From positions 1 to 41,091 of the forward strand of contig JAUIAG010000010.1 of NCBI GenBank assembly GCA_030425355.1: a stretch of 41,091 nt of DNA, read 5' to 3'. Made by a program: the position numbers and the translations under genes. Under the pieces are notes generated by a model. It was not told the DNA's origin. It did not search any database and saw nothing but the letters and a program-made list of their open reading frames with translations. The stretch is from Verrucomicrobiia bacterium (GTDB lineage Bacteria; Verrucomicrobiota; Verrucomicrobiia; Limisphaerales; JAJOIW01). Positions within the stretch are counted from its first letter, which is position 1, and each line of letters starts with the position of its first letter. Positions 16,119 to 24,911 of the stretch are shown here, piece by piece.

Positions 16119-18491
16119 ATGAAAACCTTAGCAACACTCATCGGGGTGCTCTGGGTCGGACTCGGGCTGGCGCTCTTCCCGAAGTCCAGCGAATCCCAGA
16201 CCAGCTCAGATAATCCATCGCTGGCATTGGCGTCGACTGCAGGGCAGCAGTCGCTGACTGCGGAGGCAGGCACCGAATCTCAGCCGGACATCCCGACAGA
16301 GCCGGCTCCCGCAGCTGGAGCCCCGGCCACAACCGGCATTCCAGGTATCGTATCCCTCAAAGAAAACGGTATGAGTGATACTGTCGTGCTTAATTTCGCC
16401 AAAAACACCACCTACAGCTCGACCCTTAATGCTGGAGACATCCTCTACCTCAAGGAGATGAGGATCAACGATGAGATAATTTCCGCGGCGGTGGAAACCG
16501 CTTCACGTCAGTTTTCCGGATCCGTGCCATCCGCGATGGATATGGAACCCCGGACCGTCCCAGCGGCGCAGACGCCCGTGGATGACGGAAACCCTTCACA
16601 GACACCGCCCGAAGCCGGGACGGAGAAGGACCCCGAACTGGGTTTCTTTCCCGTTGAACCCCCACAGGGAACGCCGGACTACCAGCCGCAGACAGCCCAG
16701 GGACCCGGCAACAACTATTCAATCCAGAATAATTCAGTCAATTCCTCGTCCACCTACTATTTTCAGGGACAACCGGAATCATCCGCCACGGTCATGGCCA
16801 CGCCGGATGTGCAGGGAGTCCCCGAACAGCCGGTCTATTCGGATGCTGAAAGAGTGGAGGTCTGGCGTGAGGACCTTTCACCTCACGGGGAGTGGATACA
16901 CACCCAGGAACTCGGATGGTGCTGGAGGCCTTCAGTGGTTGTTTCTGATCCGGCATGGAGACCTTATTACAACAGCGGACGCTGGATTTACACCGATCAT
17001 GGCTGGTACTGGAAATCCGGTTATGCGTGGGGTCATATTGCCTTTCATTATGGCCGCTGGTGGCGGCATGCACGGTTTGGATGGATGTGGTATCCGGACG
17101 TGGTATGGGCACCCTCATGGGTCTCCTTCCGGCGCTGGGACACTTACTGCGGGTGGGCCCCTCTCCCACCGCTCGCTGTCTACCATCCGGGTGCAGGATT
17201 TTTCTACCATGGCCGCAGTGTCAGTGCCGGATTCAGCTTCGGCCTCGGTTCAAATGATTTCCTTTTCGTATCGTTCAACAATTTCTGCGACCCGTATTTC
17301 CACCGCCATCTGATTCGTGGGCCGCGCTTCTATCATGCGTTCCACAACAGCACGATCATCAATAACTACAATATCAACGTGGATAACTCGACGGTCATCA
17401 ATAACGGCATACCCGTTGAGGACGTGGAAAAAGTCAGCGGCACCACGCTCGAACGGGTGGCAGTGCGCAAGGCAGCAGAACCGCTTGACGAGAAAAAGCG
17501 CGATGCCATAGACCGCAGCGGCAAAGTGCCGACCATCTACCGCGAAGACATGGGTGCCAACTTCGCCCGGGCCTCCATGAGCGGCATGCCCTCATCGAGA
17601 AGCAGCCTCGCCGGTTCGCCATCCCCTATTCCTCAGACATCACGTCGGGGCGGCCAGGTGCTCTCGACTACCGGAGTGAGTTCAGTAAGCAATAACGGGC
17701 AGGCCTCCGGTTCGATGCCAGGTATCCCGGGCGCCGGCAACAGTTCCGCCGCACGACTCTCAACATCCGGAGTTATCAATTCACCCCGGACTGATTCAGG
17801 CTCCAAGGCGGCTGTTCAGCAGCGGGGAGGCACAGGCAGTCAGCTCAGCAGCGGCCGATCGCAGAACCCGGTTCTGGGCACCCAGGGAATCACTATTCGG
17901 GGTAATTCATCTGCCAGTGACAACAGCGGTAAAAATATCTCTTCAAGAGGGAATCCATCCGTTTCGTCCTCAGGAAATCCCTCCTCCAGCAGAATGTCGG
18001 TCCCGTCCAATGTCTGGACGCCATCGCGATCAGGGAATGATTTCTCCAACAGCCGTTCGCGCTGGGACAACGGAAATCTGACGCCGAGGCTGCCATCATC
18101 CTCAAGCTCCCGGAGCCAGGCCCGCTCCACGCCGGCACCTCGACAAGGCCCGATCATAGTCAATGATGTCCAGTCATCACCGGCGTCCCGCAGTGTTTCC
18201 ACTCCGCAGATAAGACCGCCGAGCGCTCCAAGAGTGCCTTCCGTCCGGACTCCATCAGTGAGCAGCCGTCCATCAAGCAGCCCGATGACGCCCAGCGTGA
18301 GCTCAAGGCCATCCCCGGCACCTTCACCAAGAAGCACACCGACGCCTTCAGTCAGATCACGGCCATCGGCGCCGCCAGCGGCCAGAAGCTCCGGTCCGCT
18401 GACTCCCAGCGTAAGGTCCTCTTCCTCATCATCACGATCCAGTGGCCCATTGGTGCCATCGGTCAGATCAACTCCTTCCCCAAGACCGTAG
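16119..18491 (+). CDS. Secreted DUF6600 protein with long Ser/Pro-rich tail
   Basis: Signal peptide in residues 1-26, a Pro/Gln/Thr-rich spacer to about 240, then a tryptophan/tyrosine-rich domain (about 246-400) with repeated motifs such as HGEWIHTQELGWCWRP, WRPYYNSGRWIYTDHGWYW and WAPLPP, which is characteristic of DUF6600. Residues from about 475 to the end are Ser/Pro/Arg-rich with repeats of the type 'TPSVSSRPS' and are likely disordered. The role of DUF6600 is unknown; the signal peptide places it outside the cytoplasm. AGGAG lies seven bases before the ATG. Confidence 0.88.
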   Translation: MKTLATLIGVLWVGLGLALFPKSSESQTSSDNPSLALASTAGQQSLTAEAGTESQPDIPTEPAPAAGAPATTGIPGIVSLKENGMSDTVVLNFAKNTTYSSTLNAGDILYLKEMRINDEIISAAVETASRQFSGSVPSAMDMEPRTVPAAQTPVDDGNPSQTPPEAGTEKDPELGFFPVEPPQGTPDYQPQTAQGPGNNYSIQNNSVNSSSTYYFQGQPESSATVMATPDVQGVPEQPVYSDAERVEVWREDLSPHGEWIHTQELGWCWRPSVVVSDPAWRPYYNSGRWIYTDHGWYWKSGYAWGHIAFHYGRWWRHARFGWMWYPDVVWAPSWVSFRRWDTYCGWAPLPPLAVYHPGAGFFYHGRSVSAGFSFGLGSNDFLFVSFNNFCDPYFHRHLIRGPRFYHAFHNSTIINNYNINVDNSTVINNGIPVEDVEKVSGTTLERVAVRKAAEPLDEKKRDAIDRSGKVPTIYREDMGANFARASMSGMPSSRSSLAGSPSPIPQTSRRGGQVLSTTGVSSVSNNGQASGSMPGIPGAGNSSAARLSTSGVINSPRTDSGSKAAVQQRGGTGSQLSSGRSQNPVLGTQGITIRGNSSASDNSGKNISSRGNPSVSSSGNPSSSRMSVPSNVWTPSRSGNDFSNSRSRWDNGNLTPRLPSSSSSRSQARSTPAPRQGPIIVNDVQSSPASRSVSTPQIRPPSAPRVPSVRTPSVSSRPSSSPMTPSVSSRPSPAPSPRSTPTPSVRSRPSAPPAARSSGPLTPSVRSSSSSSRSSGPLVPSVRSTPSPRP

Positions 18492-18889
18492 GCACTGAGT
18501 TCACCCGGCATCTCCGGGAGAAAGCTGAATTAAGTCAGCCTGCCTTGTCCGAAATACCTCAGATCCCCGGTATTCGGATAGAGGCAGGTTCGCCCTGTCT
18601 TCCAGTCATATCAGAGGACGATTGCGCTTAATCTGCCTGATTGAGAAAGAAAAATTTCAGGAATCACCTTCAGGTGCTGCCGAATCTGCGGTATGTTGGT
18701 ATACTTGACTTCGGCCACCGAATCCGCAGTCAAGCGGGAATCAGAACTTCGTGATATCAGAAAGCAGCGATGAGACACACCACTGGCACACCTGTCTGCA
18801 GAGAAGCACCCTGCGACTGCCCAATTTCTCCTGGCGACATTGAGCGGCCTTTCCATGGCATCGCAACCGCAACCCGCAGATACGCTGCA
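18492..18889. other. Intergenic region, no gene seen
   Basis: About 400 bases between the DUF6600 gene and the next secreted protein. An imperfect hairpin (CCGAAATACC and GGTATTCGG, 18549-18577) lacks a T-run. Two near-identical 14-mers (GCCGAATCTGCGGT and ACCGAATCCGCAGT) occur near 18690 and 18720. An in-frame ATG at 18770 would extend the next gene by 40 residues without the look of coding sequence. Confidence 0.4.
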
Positions 18890-19825
18890 ATGCCTTTCAT
18901 CCTTTTCCTGCTTGTCCTCACACCTCTGCTTGTCGCTGGTGATGAGATCCTCTTTGAAACCGGTTTTGAGCAATCCGAGGGGTATTTTCCAACATCCAGC
19001 CTCAACGGAGTCAACGGATGGCTATCCACCGAGAACAAGGGGACCGGCATCCCGGAAAACAGCTTCTTCGAAGGCGAGGGCCAGCAGGCGTTCATCGGAT
19101 TCGCACCCTTTGAAAATATTTCAGAGGAGAATTTCAGCCTGTTTCTCTGGCGGCCGATCGATTTTTCGCCGCAGACCCAGAATGACCGGTTTGTTCAGTT
19201 CAGGGTCCGATTCCAGATCTACGATTCTTTCAACAATAACCGGGACGACTTCCGCTGGGCGTTCTTTAACAAGGAAAACAAGAGGCTCTTCACCCTCGAT
19301 TTCGACAACTCGGCGCTGAGAATCAACTACCTGCTCGGAAATTCCGGAGAGTTCATCCAGACACGGACCACCTTTAACAACACCACAATCTATCAGCTCA
19401 GAGTGGTCATGGATTTCCAGCAGAATGTCTGGAATGCATACCTCAATGACACGCTTTTTGTGGAGAACAAGCGGTTGGTCCCAGCTGGCGCCGAACCCTC
19501 CCTCAGTGATGTCTCGGCAATCTGGGCTGTCAGAAATGTCACCAGGCCCGGAGACAATTTCATGGTGTTTGATGACTACCAGATTTCCACGGTATTTGAT
19601 GACCCGACCGAGCCCGCGCCACCGCACACAGTGCGTATTGTCAGAACCGAAAACGGACTCGACCTGCAGGCATCGGCAGAAAGGCAGTCGAACTGGACCA
19701 TTCAGGGATCCGATAACCTCAAAACATGGACCTCTCTGATCGATGTAACCCTCGATCCGCAGGTCAAATCATGGGAACTGGATTCGTCCCAGACTGCAGG
19801 CTTCTGGAGAATCATCCCAAGGTGA
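18890..19825 (+). CDS. Secreted lectin-like/LamG-like protein, unknown function
   Basis: Signal peptide MPFILFLLVLTPLLVAG directly at the start, which supports the ATG at 18890 over an earlier one at 18770. The following 215 residues (ETGFEQSEGY, GWLSTENKGT, FVQFRVRFQIYD, VWNAYLNDTLFVEN, FMVFDDYQIS) alternate beta strands in the pattern of concanavalin-A-like lectin/glucanase folds seen in many verrucomicrobial secreted proteins. The last 70 residues (WTIQGSDNLKTWTSL, FWRIIPR) are the short beta domain often found at the C-terminus of such proteins. No PEP-CTERM tail. Ligand unknown. Confidence 0.75.
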   Translation: MPFILFLLVLTPLLVAGDEILFETGFEQSEGYFPTSSLNGVNGWLSTENKGTGIPENSFFEGEGQQAFIGFAPFENISEENFSLFLWRPIDFSPQTQNDRFVQFRVRFQIYDSFNNNRDDFRWAFFNKENKRLFTLDFDNSALRINYLLGNSGEFIQTRTTFNNTTIYQLRVVMDFQQNVWNAYLNDTLFVENKRLVPAGAEPSLSDVSAIWAVRNVTRPGDNFMVFDDYQISTVFDDPTEPAPPHTVRIVRTENGLDLQASAERQSNWTIQGSDNLKTWTSLIDVTLDPQVKSWELDSSQTAGFWRIIPR

Positions 19826-19995
19826 GCGGGCATTCGGGAGAAATTCCTGAGAGGGCGGGAAAATCTGGGTTTGAAAGCGCTGGCGAAATGCCAGCCTGAC
19901 AATGCCTCTGCCCGGAAACAGGTGATAAATGAGAGGTTGGAGGGCTCAGCTCATTTTTAAACTGAGCAGTGTGAAGGAAAAGGCCGGTGCGCGTG

Positions 19996-20799
19996 TCAGG
20001 ACCCGGATCCGCCCTCGGATTTTGAACTCTCGCTCTCCTCTTCCCTGAGGTCTTCGAGTTCGTATTCATCCAGAACAGAACTGAGAAAGGCAAGTGAAGA
20101 TTTTGTCTTCTGCTTGGCCGGCTTTTTCGTTTCTACAGGCTTGGCGACAGGCGAATCATCGTGATCGTCCTCATGATCGTGATCCGCATCATTATCCCTT
20201 GGATCAAATTCCCCGTCTTTGTCCTGGACGTGCTTGCCTTCAAACTTGGCCCGTTTGCTCTTGGGCAGAGGCGAAAGGACCATATTGATGGATCGGCCTA
20301 CCAGCTTGGGCTTGGAATCAGGCTGGGCAAAAGCGGCAATATCCTGAATGAATCGGTGAACAACATCAAACCCCACCTCAGTATGCGCCATTTGGCGTCC
20401 CTTGAACCGGAGAGAGAGCTTGACTTTCATGTCCTCAGACAAAAACTGTTTCGCTCTGTCCAGCTTGTAGGAGTAATCATGGGGATCAATGACCGGACTG
20501 AGCTGAATCTCCTTAAGCTTGTTGGAATGCTGATGCTTTTTCTGCTCCTTCTGCTTCTTGGAAAGCTCATACTGGTATTTGCCGAAATCGACAACCCGGC
20601 AGACAGGAGGTTTAGCGGTTGGAGCTATCTCGACAAGATCAACTCCATGCTGCTTGGCAAGCCGTATCGCCTCGTTGACAGCCATCACCCCAATTTGCTT
20701 ACCGTCATGCCCTACTACTCTTACTTCACGGGCCCGGATGCGTTCGTTGACCCGGATACGCGGGCCTCGATAATGGTTTCGCTTCGAATATGAACTCAA
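19996..20799 (-). CDS. infC: Translation initiation factor IF-3 with acidic C-terminal extension
   Basis: IF-3 binds the 30S subunit and checks start codon and initiator tRNA. The N domain (RVNERIRAREVRVVG, GVDLVEIAPTAKPPVCRVVD, FGKYQYELSKKQKEQKK), the lysine-rich linker and the C domain (KVKLSLRFKGRQMAHTEVG, SINMVLSPLPKSKRAKFEG) are complete by about residue 187. Another 80 residues follow, dominated by Asp, Glu, His and Ser with a Lys-rich patch; typical IF-3 is 170-185 residues. No ATG or GTG exists between the upstream in-frame TGA (20818-20820) and the conserved core, so initiation must use TTG (20799), ATC (20802) or an internal ATC (20757, with GAGG upstream). rpmI and rplT, its usual partners, are not adjacent. 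Confidence 0.95.
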   Translation of the reverse strand: MSSYSKRNHYRGPRIRVNERIRAREVRVVGHDGKQIGVMAVNEAIRLAKQHGVDLVEIAPTAKPPVCRVVDFGKYQYELSKKQKEQKKHQHSNKLKEIQLSPVIDPHDYSYKLDRAKQFLSEDMKVKLSLRFKGRQMAHTEVGFDVVHRFIQDIAAFAQPDSKPKLVGRSINMVLSPLPKSKRAKFEGKHVQDKDGEFDPRDNDADHDHEDDHDDSPVAKPVETKKPAKQKTKSSLAFLSSVLDEYELEDLREEESESSKSEGGSGS

Positions 20800-20930
20800 G
20801 ATACTGAAAAGTGTTGTTCAGCTGTGATGGAGATACCAACTCTCACTATCGCGGCTTTAATTCACACTAATTAAGGACCATTGATTGCGCAAGATTAATT
20901 TAACATCCCATCCCCAACAATCACACCCTG

Positions 20931-21281
20931 TTACGATTGTTCCATAAGCTTCCAGAATTCCGGATTGGATTCCAACTGACGGTCCTCGGGCACAGGAAGG
21001 CTGCTGCGATAGAGGAAGTCTTTCAGGGAATTGCGGCTGAGAATCCTGACCACCTGAATGCCCAGTGGGTGACGCTCAAAGTAAATTCGATAATCATCGA
21101 GACGAAACCGGTAAAGCACGTGCCCTTCCCGATGCAGCTGCCCATACTGTGCCAGGTCAGTTTTCATCGCCTCCTCGGGCAGACCCCGAAAATTTCCCAG
21201 GATCTTCAGCTGCATTTCCTTGGGAAGACTGGCCAGCTCGGCTGAACTGGTTTTGTTGAATATTATCTGGAAAGGTGCCAT
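20931..21281 (-). CDS. RelE/ParE-superfamily toxin-like protein, no antitoxin seen
   Basis: The fold signature of RelE-type ribonuclease toxins is clear: FQIIFNKTSSAELASLPKEM (strand and helix pair), then HVLYRFRLDDYRIYFERH with the R-x-x-DYRI core strand and VVRILSRNSLKDF. It is 116 residues, 20-30 longer than usual, owing to a tail ending in ESNPEFWKLMEQS. AGGAGG lies five bases before the ATG. There is no small antitoxin gene within 80 bases upstream or 130 bases downstream. It may be a solitary toxin, a non-toxic relative, or paired in trans. Confidence 0.75.
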   Translation of the reverse strand: MAPFQIIFNKTSSAELASLPKEMQLKILGNFRGLPEEAMKTDLAQYGQLHREGHVLYRFRLDDYRIYFERHPLGIQVVRILSRNSLKDFLYRSSLPVPEDRQLESNPEFWKLMEQS

Positions 21282-21318
21282 TTCGCCCTCCTGATGATTG
21301 GATTTTTATCCTTTAATT

Positions 21319-21345
21319 CCAAGACAAATGTGCCTGGCACCCTGG
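21319..21345 (+). repeat. Dispersed CCAGG/CCTGGCACC module, copy 2
   Basis: Reads CCAAGACAAATG, TGCC, TGGCACCCTGG, close to copy 1 with the first CCAGG altered. It lies in the gap between the RelE-like gene and the terminator of the PEP-CTERM gene. Confidence 0.55.
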
Positions 21346-21365
21346 ATAATTGTGGATGAGATAAA

Positions 21366-21392
21366 AATAAAAAACCGCCCGAATAGGGCGGT
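21366..21392 (-). terminator. Rho-independent terminator of the minus-strand secreted-protein pair
   Basis: ACCGCCC-GAATA-GGGCGGT forms a seven-base perfect stem; on the minus-strand transcript it is followed by an uninterrupted T-rich run. It lies about 30 bases after the PEP-CTERM stop at 21424. Confidence 0.9.
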
Positions 21393-21423
21393 GTGATGAA
21401 AATCAGAAAATGTGCTGATAAGA

Positions 21424-21954
21424 TCAGGCAGCGCGGCGGCGGCGCATGAAGAATGCACCAGCTCCGACGAGACCGAGAGCGAGAACGCCTGGCTCAGGAA
21501 CAATAACTTCGGAGAATCCACCAGCAGCGGTGATGGCTCCACCCAGACCAGGAGCTGGAGAAGGAGGAGTGGTGATAGCACCAGTTGTGGCAGAGATACC
21601 TTCAGCGATGAAGGCGACGTTGGATCCTGCGGTCAGAGCAGAAGCTACAGCGTCATCCCATGATCCCAGATCGGTCTTGAAGACGCGAACGGTGAGCATG
21701 GCTTCTGAGCTGCCACCAACACCGGGGATTTCGATTTCCGGGCCTTGGAAGAATCCGTTGGCCAGGATTCCAGTGGTAGCGAGAACAGTGTCGTTGTAGA
21801 CCAGTTCAACACTGAATGTGTTGTCAGCAGTGAAGCCGTCAACAGTTACAGGAGCGAGACCGCCACCGGTATTGTTGAAAGCAACCTTGCCGTCCTGAGC
21901 GTAAAGCCCGGTGGCAAGAACCAGAGAGGTGAGTCCGATGAGTAGTTTTTTCAT
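21424..21954 (-). CDS. PEP-CTERM sorting domain protein
   Basis: Small secreted protein of 176 residues: signal peptide MKKLLIGLTSLVLATGLYA, a beta-rich body (GKVAFNNTGGGLAPVTVDGF, then AMLTVRVFKTDLGSWDDAV) and a C-terminal VPEPG, hydrophobic helix (VLALGLVGAGAFFM) and RRRR cluster for exosortase sorting. Function of the body unknown. It follows the gene at 22003 by 48 bases with no promoter between, so both probably share the transcript that ends at the terminator at 21366. Confidence 0.9.
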   Translation of the reverse strand: MKKLLIGLTSLVLATGLYAQDGKVAFNNTGGGLAPVTVDGFTADNTFSVELVYNDTVLATTGILANGFFQGPEIEIPGVGGSSEAMLTVRVFKTDLGSWDDAVASALTAGSNVAFIAEGISATTGAITTPPSPAPGLGGAITAAGGFSEVIVPEPGVLALGLVGAGAFFMRRRRAA

Positions 21955-22002
21955 AGTCAGAAGTAGTAATAATGAAAAGTGCTAGTCTCGATCAAGTAAA
22001 AT

Positions 22003-22623
22003 TTATTCAGAGACAGTGAATTCACGTGTCCATGAACCGCCTTCGGCTGACTCGAGGAACACGGCTTCACCGATGGCGATGGTTGGTTCGGTGAGGAATC
22101 CGAGTCCGGGGATGGAAGCGAAGGTGCTGTATCCCTGAGTGTCGGTGTTGAAGGTGTAGACGTTGGAGACAGAAGCTGGATCCAGTCCGAGGTCGGTTGC
22201 GATAGTTCCGGCCTGAGGCACCTGAGAAGCGGCGAGGGAGAATCCGGCAGGGAATTCAGTGGTGAGAGTGCCCTGAGGAACTTCTCCGACGAAAATGGCT
22301 TCGAGGCTTTGACCTTCCGGTACGAAGATGAAGGCACCTTCACCGGGCTGGAGGCTCATGTTGGTGTCAAGCCATGCGCCAACGTAGGTGTTGTTGACGA
22401 ATGAACCTTCGACGAACTTGTAGACGATGGTTCCAATCGGAGGACTGGGCATCAGAGAAGCAACAGTGTTGTCTTCAGCGATGAGTGGGTTGCTGAAGAG
22501 TGTGAAGCCTTCTCCGAAGGTTTTTTTGACGTAACCAACGGCGTTGATCGAATTCTGAGCCTGTCCCTGCAGTGCACCGGCAGCGACAAGAAGTGAAGTA
22601 ATAGCAAGCGCTTTGATTTTCAT
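22003..22623 (-). CDS. Secreted two-repeat protein of a verrucomicrobial family
   Basis: A 206-residue protein with signal peptide MKIKALAITSLLVAAGALQG. The mature part has two similar halves: VGYVKKTFGEGFTLFSNPL, ...VYKF..., LQPGEGAFIFVPEGQ, then FVGEVPQGTLTTEFPAGFSL, ...NVYTF..., IAIGEAVFLESAEGGSWTREF. I know this pattern (GYV..., NPL, GEG.F, VGEVPQG, FSL, WTR.F) from many secreted proteins of Verrucomicrobiota without a known function. The ATG at 22623 sits at the signal peptide; an ATG at 22686 would overlap the promoter. No clear ribosome site. No PEP-CTERM. Confidence 0.8.
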   Translation of the reverse strand: MKIKALAITSLLVAAGALQGQAQNSINAVGYVKKTFGEGFTLFSNPLIAEDNTVASLMPSPPIGTIVYKFVEGSFVNNTYVGAWLDTNMSLQPGEGAFIFVPEGQSLEAIFVGEVPQGTLTTEFPAGFSLAASQVPQAGTIATDLGLDPASVSNVYTFNTDTQGYSTFASIPGLGFLTEPTIAIGEAVFLESAEGGSWTREFTVSE

Positions 22624-22657
22624 GGTTTTAGTATTTTGAATTTCCGTGTGTAGTGAA

Positions 22658-22686
22658 ACTATTTCAGACAGGAAAATACCTGTCAA
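22658..22686 (-). promoter_or_regulatory. Promoter with palindromic operator candidate
   Basis: On the minus strand TTGACA (22686-22681), a 17-base spacer and AATAGT (22663-22658, four of six matches) form a sigma-70 promoter for the gene at 22623. GACAGG-AAAATA-CCTGTC (22667-22684) is a perfect six-base inverted repeat lying across the -35 box and spacer. A second TTGAC lies 16 bases further upstream. Confidence 0.5.
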
Positions 22687-22825
22687 CAGTAATATCCGTC
22701 AACCCCACCCAAACATTTCACATTTTTTTTCCGGGTCATCGAATTTTTCCTGCTACGGGCTAATCGTCATTCGCGGGGAGGCAGTTAAGCGAAGAATACC
22801 GCGGGAGCAGGGATTTCGGCGGAAT

Positions 22826-23926
22826 TCAGCGCCTTCTGACGAAAATGGTGTCGACCCGGGTTGGGCTTTCGCGGCGGATGAGAGCCTCGAAGCGCCGGGT
22901 GGTGGAATTGATGGTGACATCGACTTCGACGAGAAAGTGGAGACTGCGGACGGAAAGAAAACGGCTCGCGAGGTTCAGGACATCGGGAAGGACCGGTAAC
23001 ATTGAGGGCGAGGCGTAGGGTGTGTCATCGGGTGTGCCCTGGATGCCGTCGGGTCCGGAGCGCTGGGCAATGATTTCGCTGGCGGCGAGTTCGTCGATGC
23101 CGGGGATCATCATGAGGACCTGGGCTGGAGCGGTGTTGACGTTGATGGTGCCGCTGGAAATGGGCGTGAAAAAATCCTTGAGGCCGTATGGGTAGGCCAG
23201 GGCCTGGGACTCGAAAAGCATCATTTCGGCGTCCTGCCCGGGGCCGAGGTGGATTGACGGGTTGAACTCGGGGCCCCAGAACATGGGCGGCGTGATTCCG
23301 CGGACCCTCAGCAGCTCGGTTATGTCGTCGAGAGGACCGTCCTTGCAGAGGTAGGGCGGATTCATGGCCAGATAATCGTCCGTTTCGGCCCCTCCGGGCC
23401 GGACGATCTGGTCCGGGTCCATCCAGTCCAGGATGGAATTGGAAATTGCGGACATTTCCGACAAATCGACACCCAGGAGGATCAGGCATTGTTCGAGGAT
23501 CGCCTCATTGGCGGAGTTGATATTCCATTTCCTTTCCATATCGGTGATGGAGATGGAGAAGGATCCGCTGCCCAGCTGATTATTATTGAGGTTGACCATC
23601 ATGAGTTCTTCGTCCATGGGGTAGTTTTCGCTGCCGGTTCCACCGGCCCAGACCTGATGCAGGGCGTCGAATGGTTCGGTGGTCATGGTGGTGGCGGCTT
23701 CAAGCGCCAGGACATACCGGGCGTATTCGATACCCGAGAGTCCAAGAACCTCGAAATCCGCGTCGAAGTTGGCATTCTGGGCGAGTTTGAGCTCGACCTT
23801 CATATTGGAGGCAAAATGCACGGCGATACCGCCGAGGATGGCGATAACCACCATGACAATGATGAGGGCAAAGCCCCCGGCGGAGTTTCTGGTGGTTGGA
23901 GATAAATTGGGGAAACTGGTTTTCAT
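22826..23926 (-). CDS. gspK: Type II secretion minor pseudopilin GspK
   Basis: GspK caps the tip of the type II secretion pseudopilus. The prepilin-type start is GG-FALIIVMVVIAILGGIAV (cleavage after Gly18); as in other GspK the glutamate at position +5 is absent. The large periplasmic domain shows WNINSANEAILEQCL, SNSILDWMDPD with the calcium/aspartate-rich segment, DDITELLRVRGITP and the helix-hairpin-helix-like INVNTAPAQVLMMIPGIDE. Length (366 aa) is typical. It is the last gene of the block, 31 bases after gspJ. Confidence 0.9.
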   Translation of the reverse strand: MKTSFPNLSPTTRNSAGGFALIIVMVVIAILGGIAVHFASNMKVELKLAQNANFDADFEVLGLSGIEYARYVLALEAATTMTTEPFDALHQVWAGGTGSENYPMDEELMMVNLNNNQLGSGSFSISITDMERKWNINSANEAILEQCLILLGVDLSEMSAISNSILDWMDPDQIVRPGGAETDDYLAMNPPYLCKDGPLDDITELLRVRGITPPMFWGPEFNPSIHLGPGQDAEMMLFESQALAYPYGLKDFFTPISSGTINVNTAPAQVLMMIPGIDELAASEIIAQRSGPDGIQGTPDDTPYASPSMLPVLPDVLNLASRFLSVRSLHFLVEVDVTINSTTRRFEALIRRESPTRVDTIFVRRR

Positions 23927-23957
23927 GACGGTTCTGGGATGGATCTGTCAATAGCCA

Positions 23958-24896
23958 TTAGCGGCCACGGGGACCCGGCTGCGGGCGGGCGTCACTCCCG
24001 CGGAAGGTCGACTGGCCGCCGGTTCCGGCAGCACCCGGGGTGGCCTGATCATCGCCGGGATTCTGATTGGGGTCCTGTCCCTGCCCCGGGCCCGGCTGAC
24101 CGTTGCCGGAAAGAGCGCCAATTCCGGGGCGCTGGATCTGAATCGGTATCGCAGAACTGGGAATGGTGACCACCCGCGTTTCAAGGTCCGGTGCGGATGA
24201 CTGGGAACTGCTTCGGTATTGACCGGATTTCTGCGCGGGGTTCTCGAAAACCAGGGCGAACCGCACCTGTCGGGGCAGTGCGTTGGTGTTTTCCCATCCT
24301 GCGAGCCATTCATCCAGGCTCTCATCATAGAATTCCGCACCGAAAACCGAGACATTCTCGGCCAGTTTTATCGGAATCGGGTCCTCCATCTCATCGAGTG
24401 ACGCCAGAACCGGTGTCTGATAAAGGATGAGGTTCCGGCTTCCGTTGCGATCGACGTCGAGAGTGAAGGTCACCCGGCGCATCGGTGTGCCGGGGAAAAG
24501 TCCGTTGCCTGGATATGACTCCGGGAGGAGAGAGACAAAGCTTAAAAGCGCCGCTTCGGGATCGGTGGTATCCGCGAGGAAATAGTGATGCTGGAGATTG
24601 GCGGTCGACATCTGAACTCCGAAGAGCGCATCCTGGATGGCATTGACGGCATTGCGCCGGCGCTGGGCGTCGGCGGCAGCCTGGAGACCGACCCTCGAAG
24701 CGTTGATGATGGCGTTCCATGAGGAATAGATGGCGAGTGAGACCATGCTGAAGATGGCCATGGCAACCATGATTTCCAGAAGAGTGAAGGCCCTGTGCCA
24801 CCGGAACGACTTCCGGTGCCCGGGCGGGAACAGGTGAACGGGCCCGGCATGGGCGGAGGCACCGGAACGGATGGGAACTGAAAGTTTGATGCGCAT
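23958..24896 (-). CDS. gspJ: Type II secretion minor pseudopilin GspJ-like
   Basis: Prepilin-type N-terminus after a 36-residue basic leader: RA-FTLLEIMVAMAIFSMVSL, with Glu at +5 and Ala rather than Gly at -1. The body (WNAIINASRVGLQAAADAQR, VSLLPESYPGNG, RRVTFTLDVDRN, VSVFGAEFYDESLDEWLAGW) fits GspJ, which forms the pseudopilus tip with GspI and GspK. The last 60 residues are Gly/Pro/Gln/Asn-rich and look disordered. An RRVTF/RQVRFALVF strand pair is visible. It lies between gspI and gspK with short gaps, supporting the assignment. Confidence 0.82.
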   Translation of the reverse strand: MRIKLSVPIRSGASAHAGPVHLFPPGHRKSFRWHRAFTLLEIMVAMAIFSMVSLAIYSSWNAIINASRVGLQAAADAQRRRNAVNAIQDALFGVQMSTANLQHHYFLADTTDPEAALLSFVSLLPESYPGNGLFPGTPMRRVTFTLDVDRNGSRNLILYQTPVLASLDEMEDPIPIKLAENVSVFGAEFYDESLDEWLAGWENTNALPRQVRFALVFENPAQKSGQYRSSSQSSAPDLETRVVTIPSSAIPIQIQRPGIGALSGNGQPGPGQGQDPNQNPGDDQATPGAAGTGGQSTFRGSDARPQPGPRGR

Positions 24897-24911
24897 GGTG
24901 GGGAGATCAGT

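Noticed and set aside
17840..18511. 223-codon open frame opposite the Ser/Pro-rich tail of the DUF6600 protein
   Set aside because: Low-complexity Gly/Leu/Asp sequence arising from the complement of Ser/Pro codons.
19879..19895. Perfect hairpin GCTGGC-GAAAT-GCCAGC between convergent genes
   Set aside because: No T-run follows on either strand, so it is not supported as an intrinsic terminator.
20857..20874. TTAATT-CACACT-AATTAA inverted repeat upstream of infC
   Set aside because: AT-rich six-base arms occur easily by chance and no promoter boxes fit around it.
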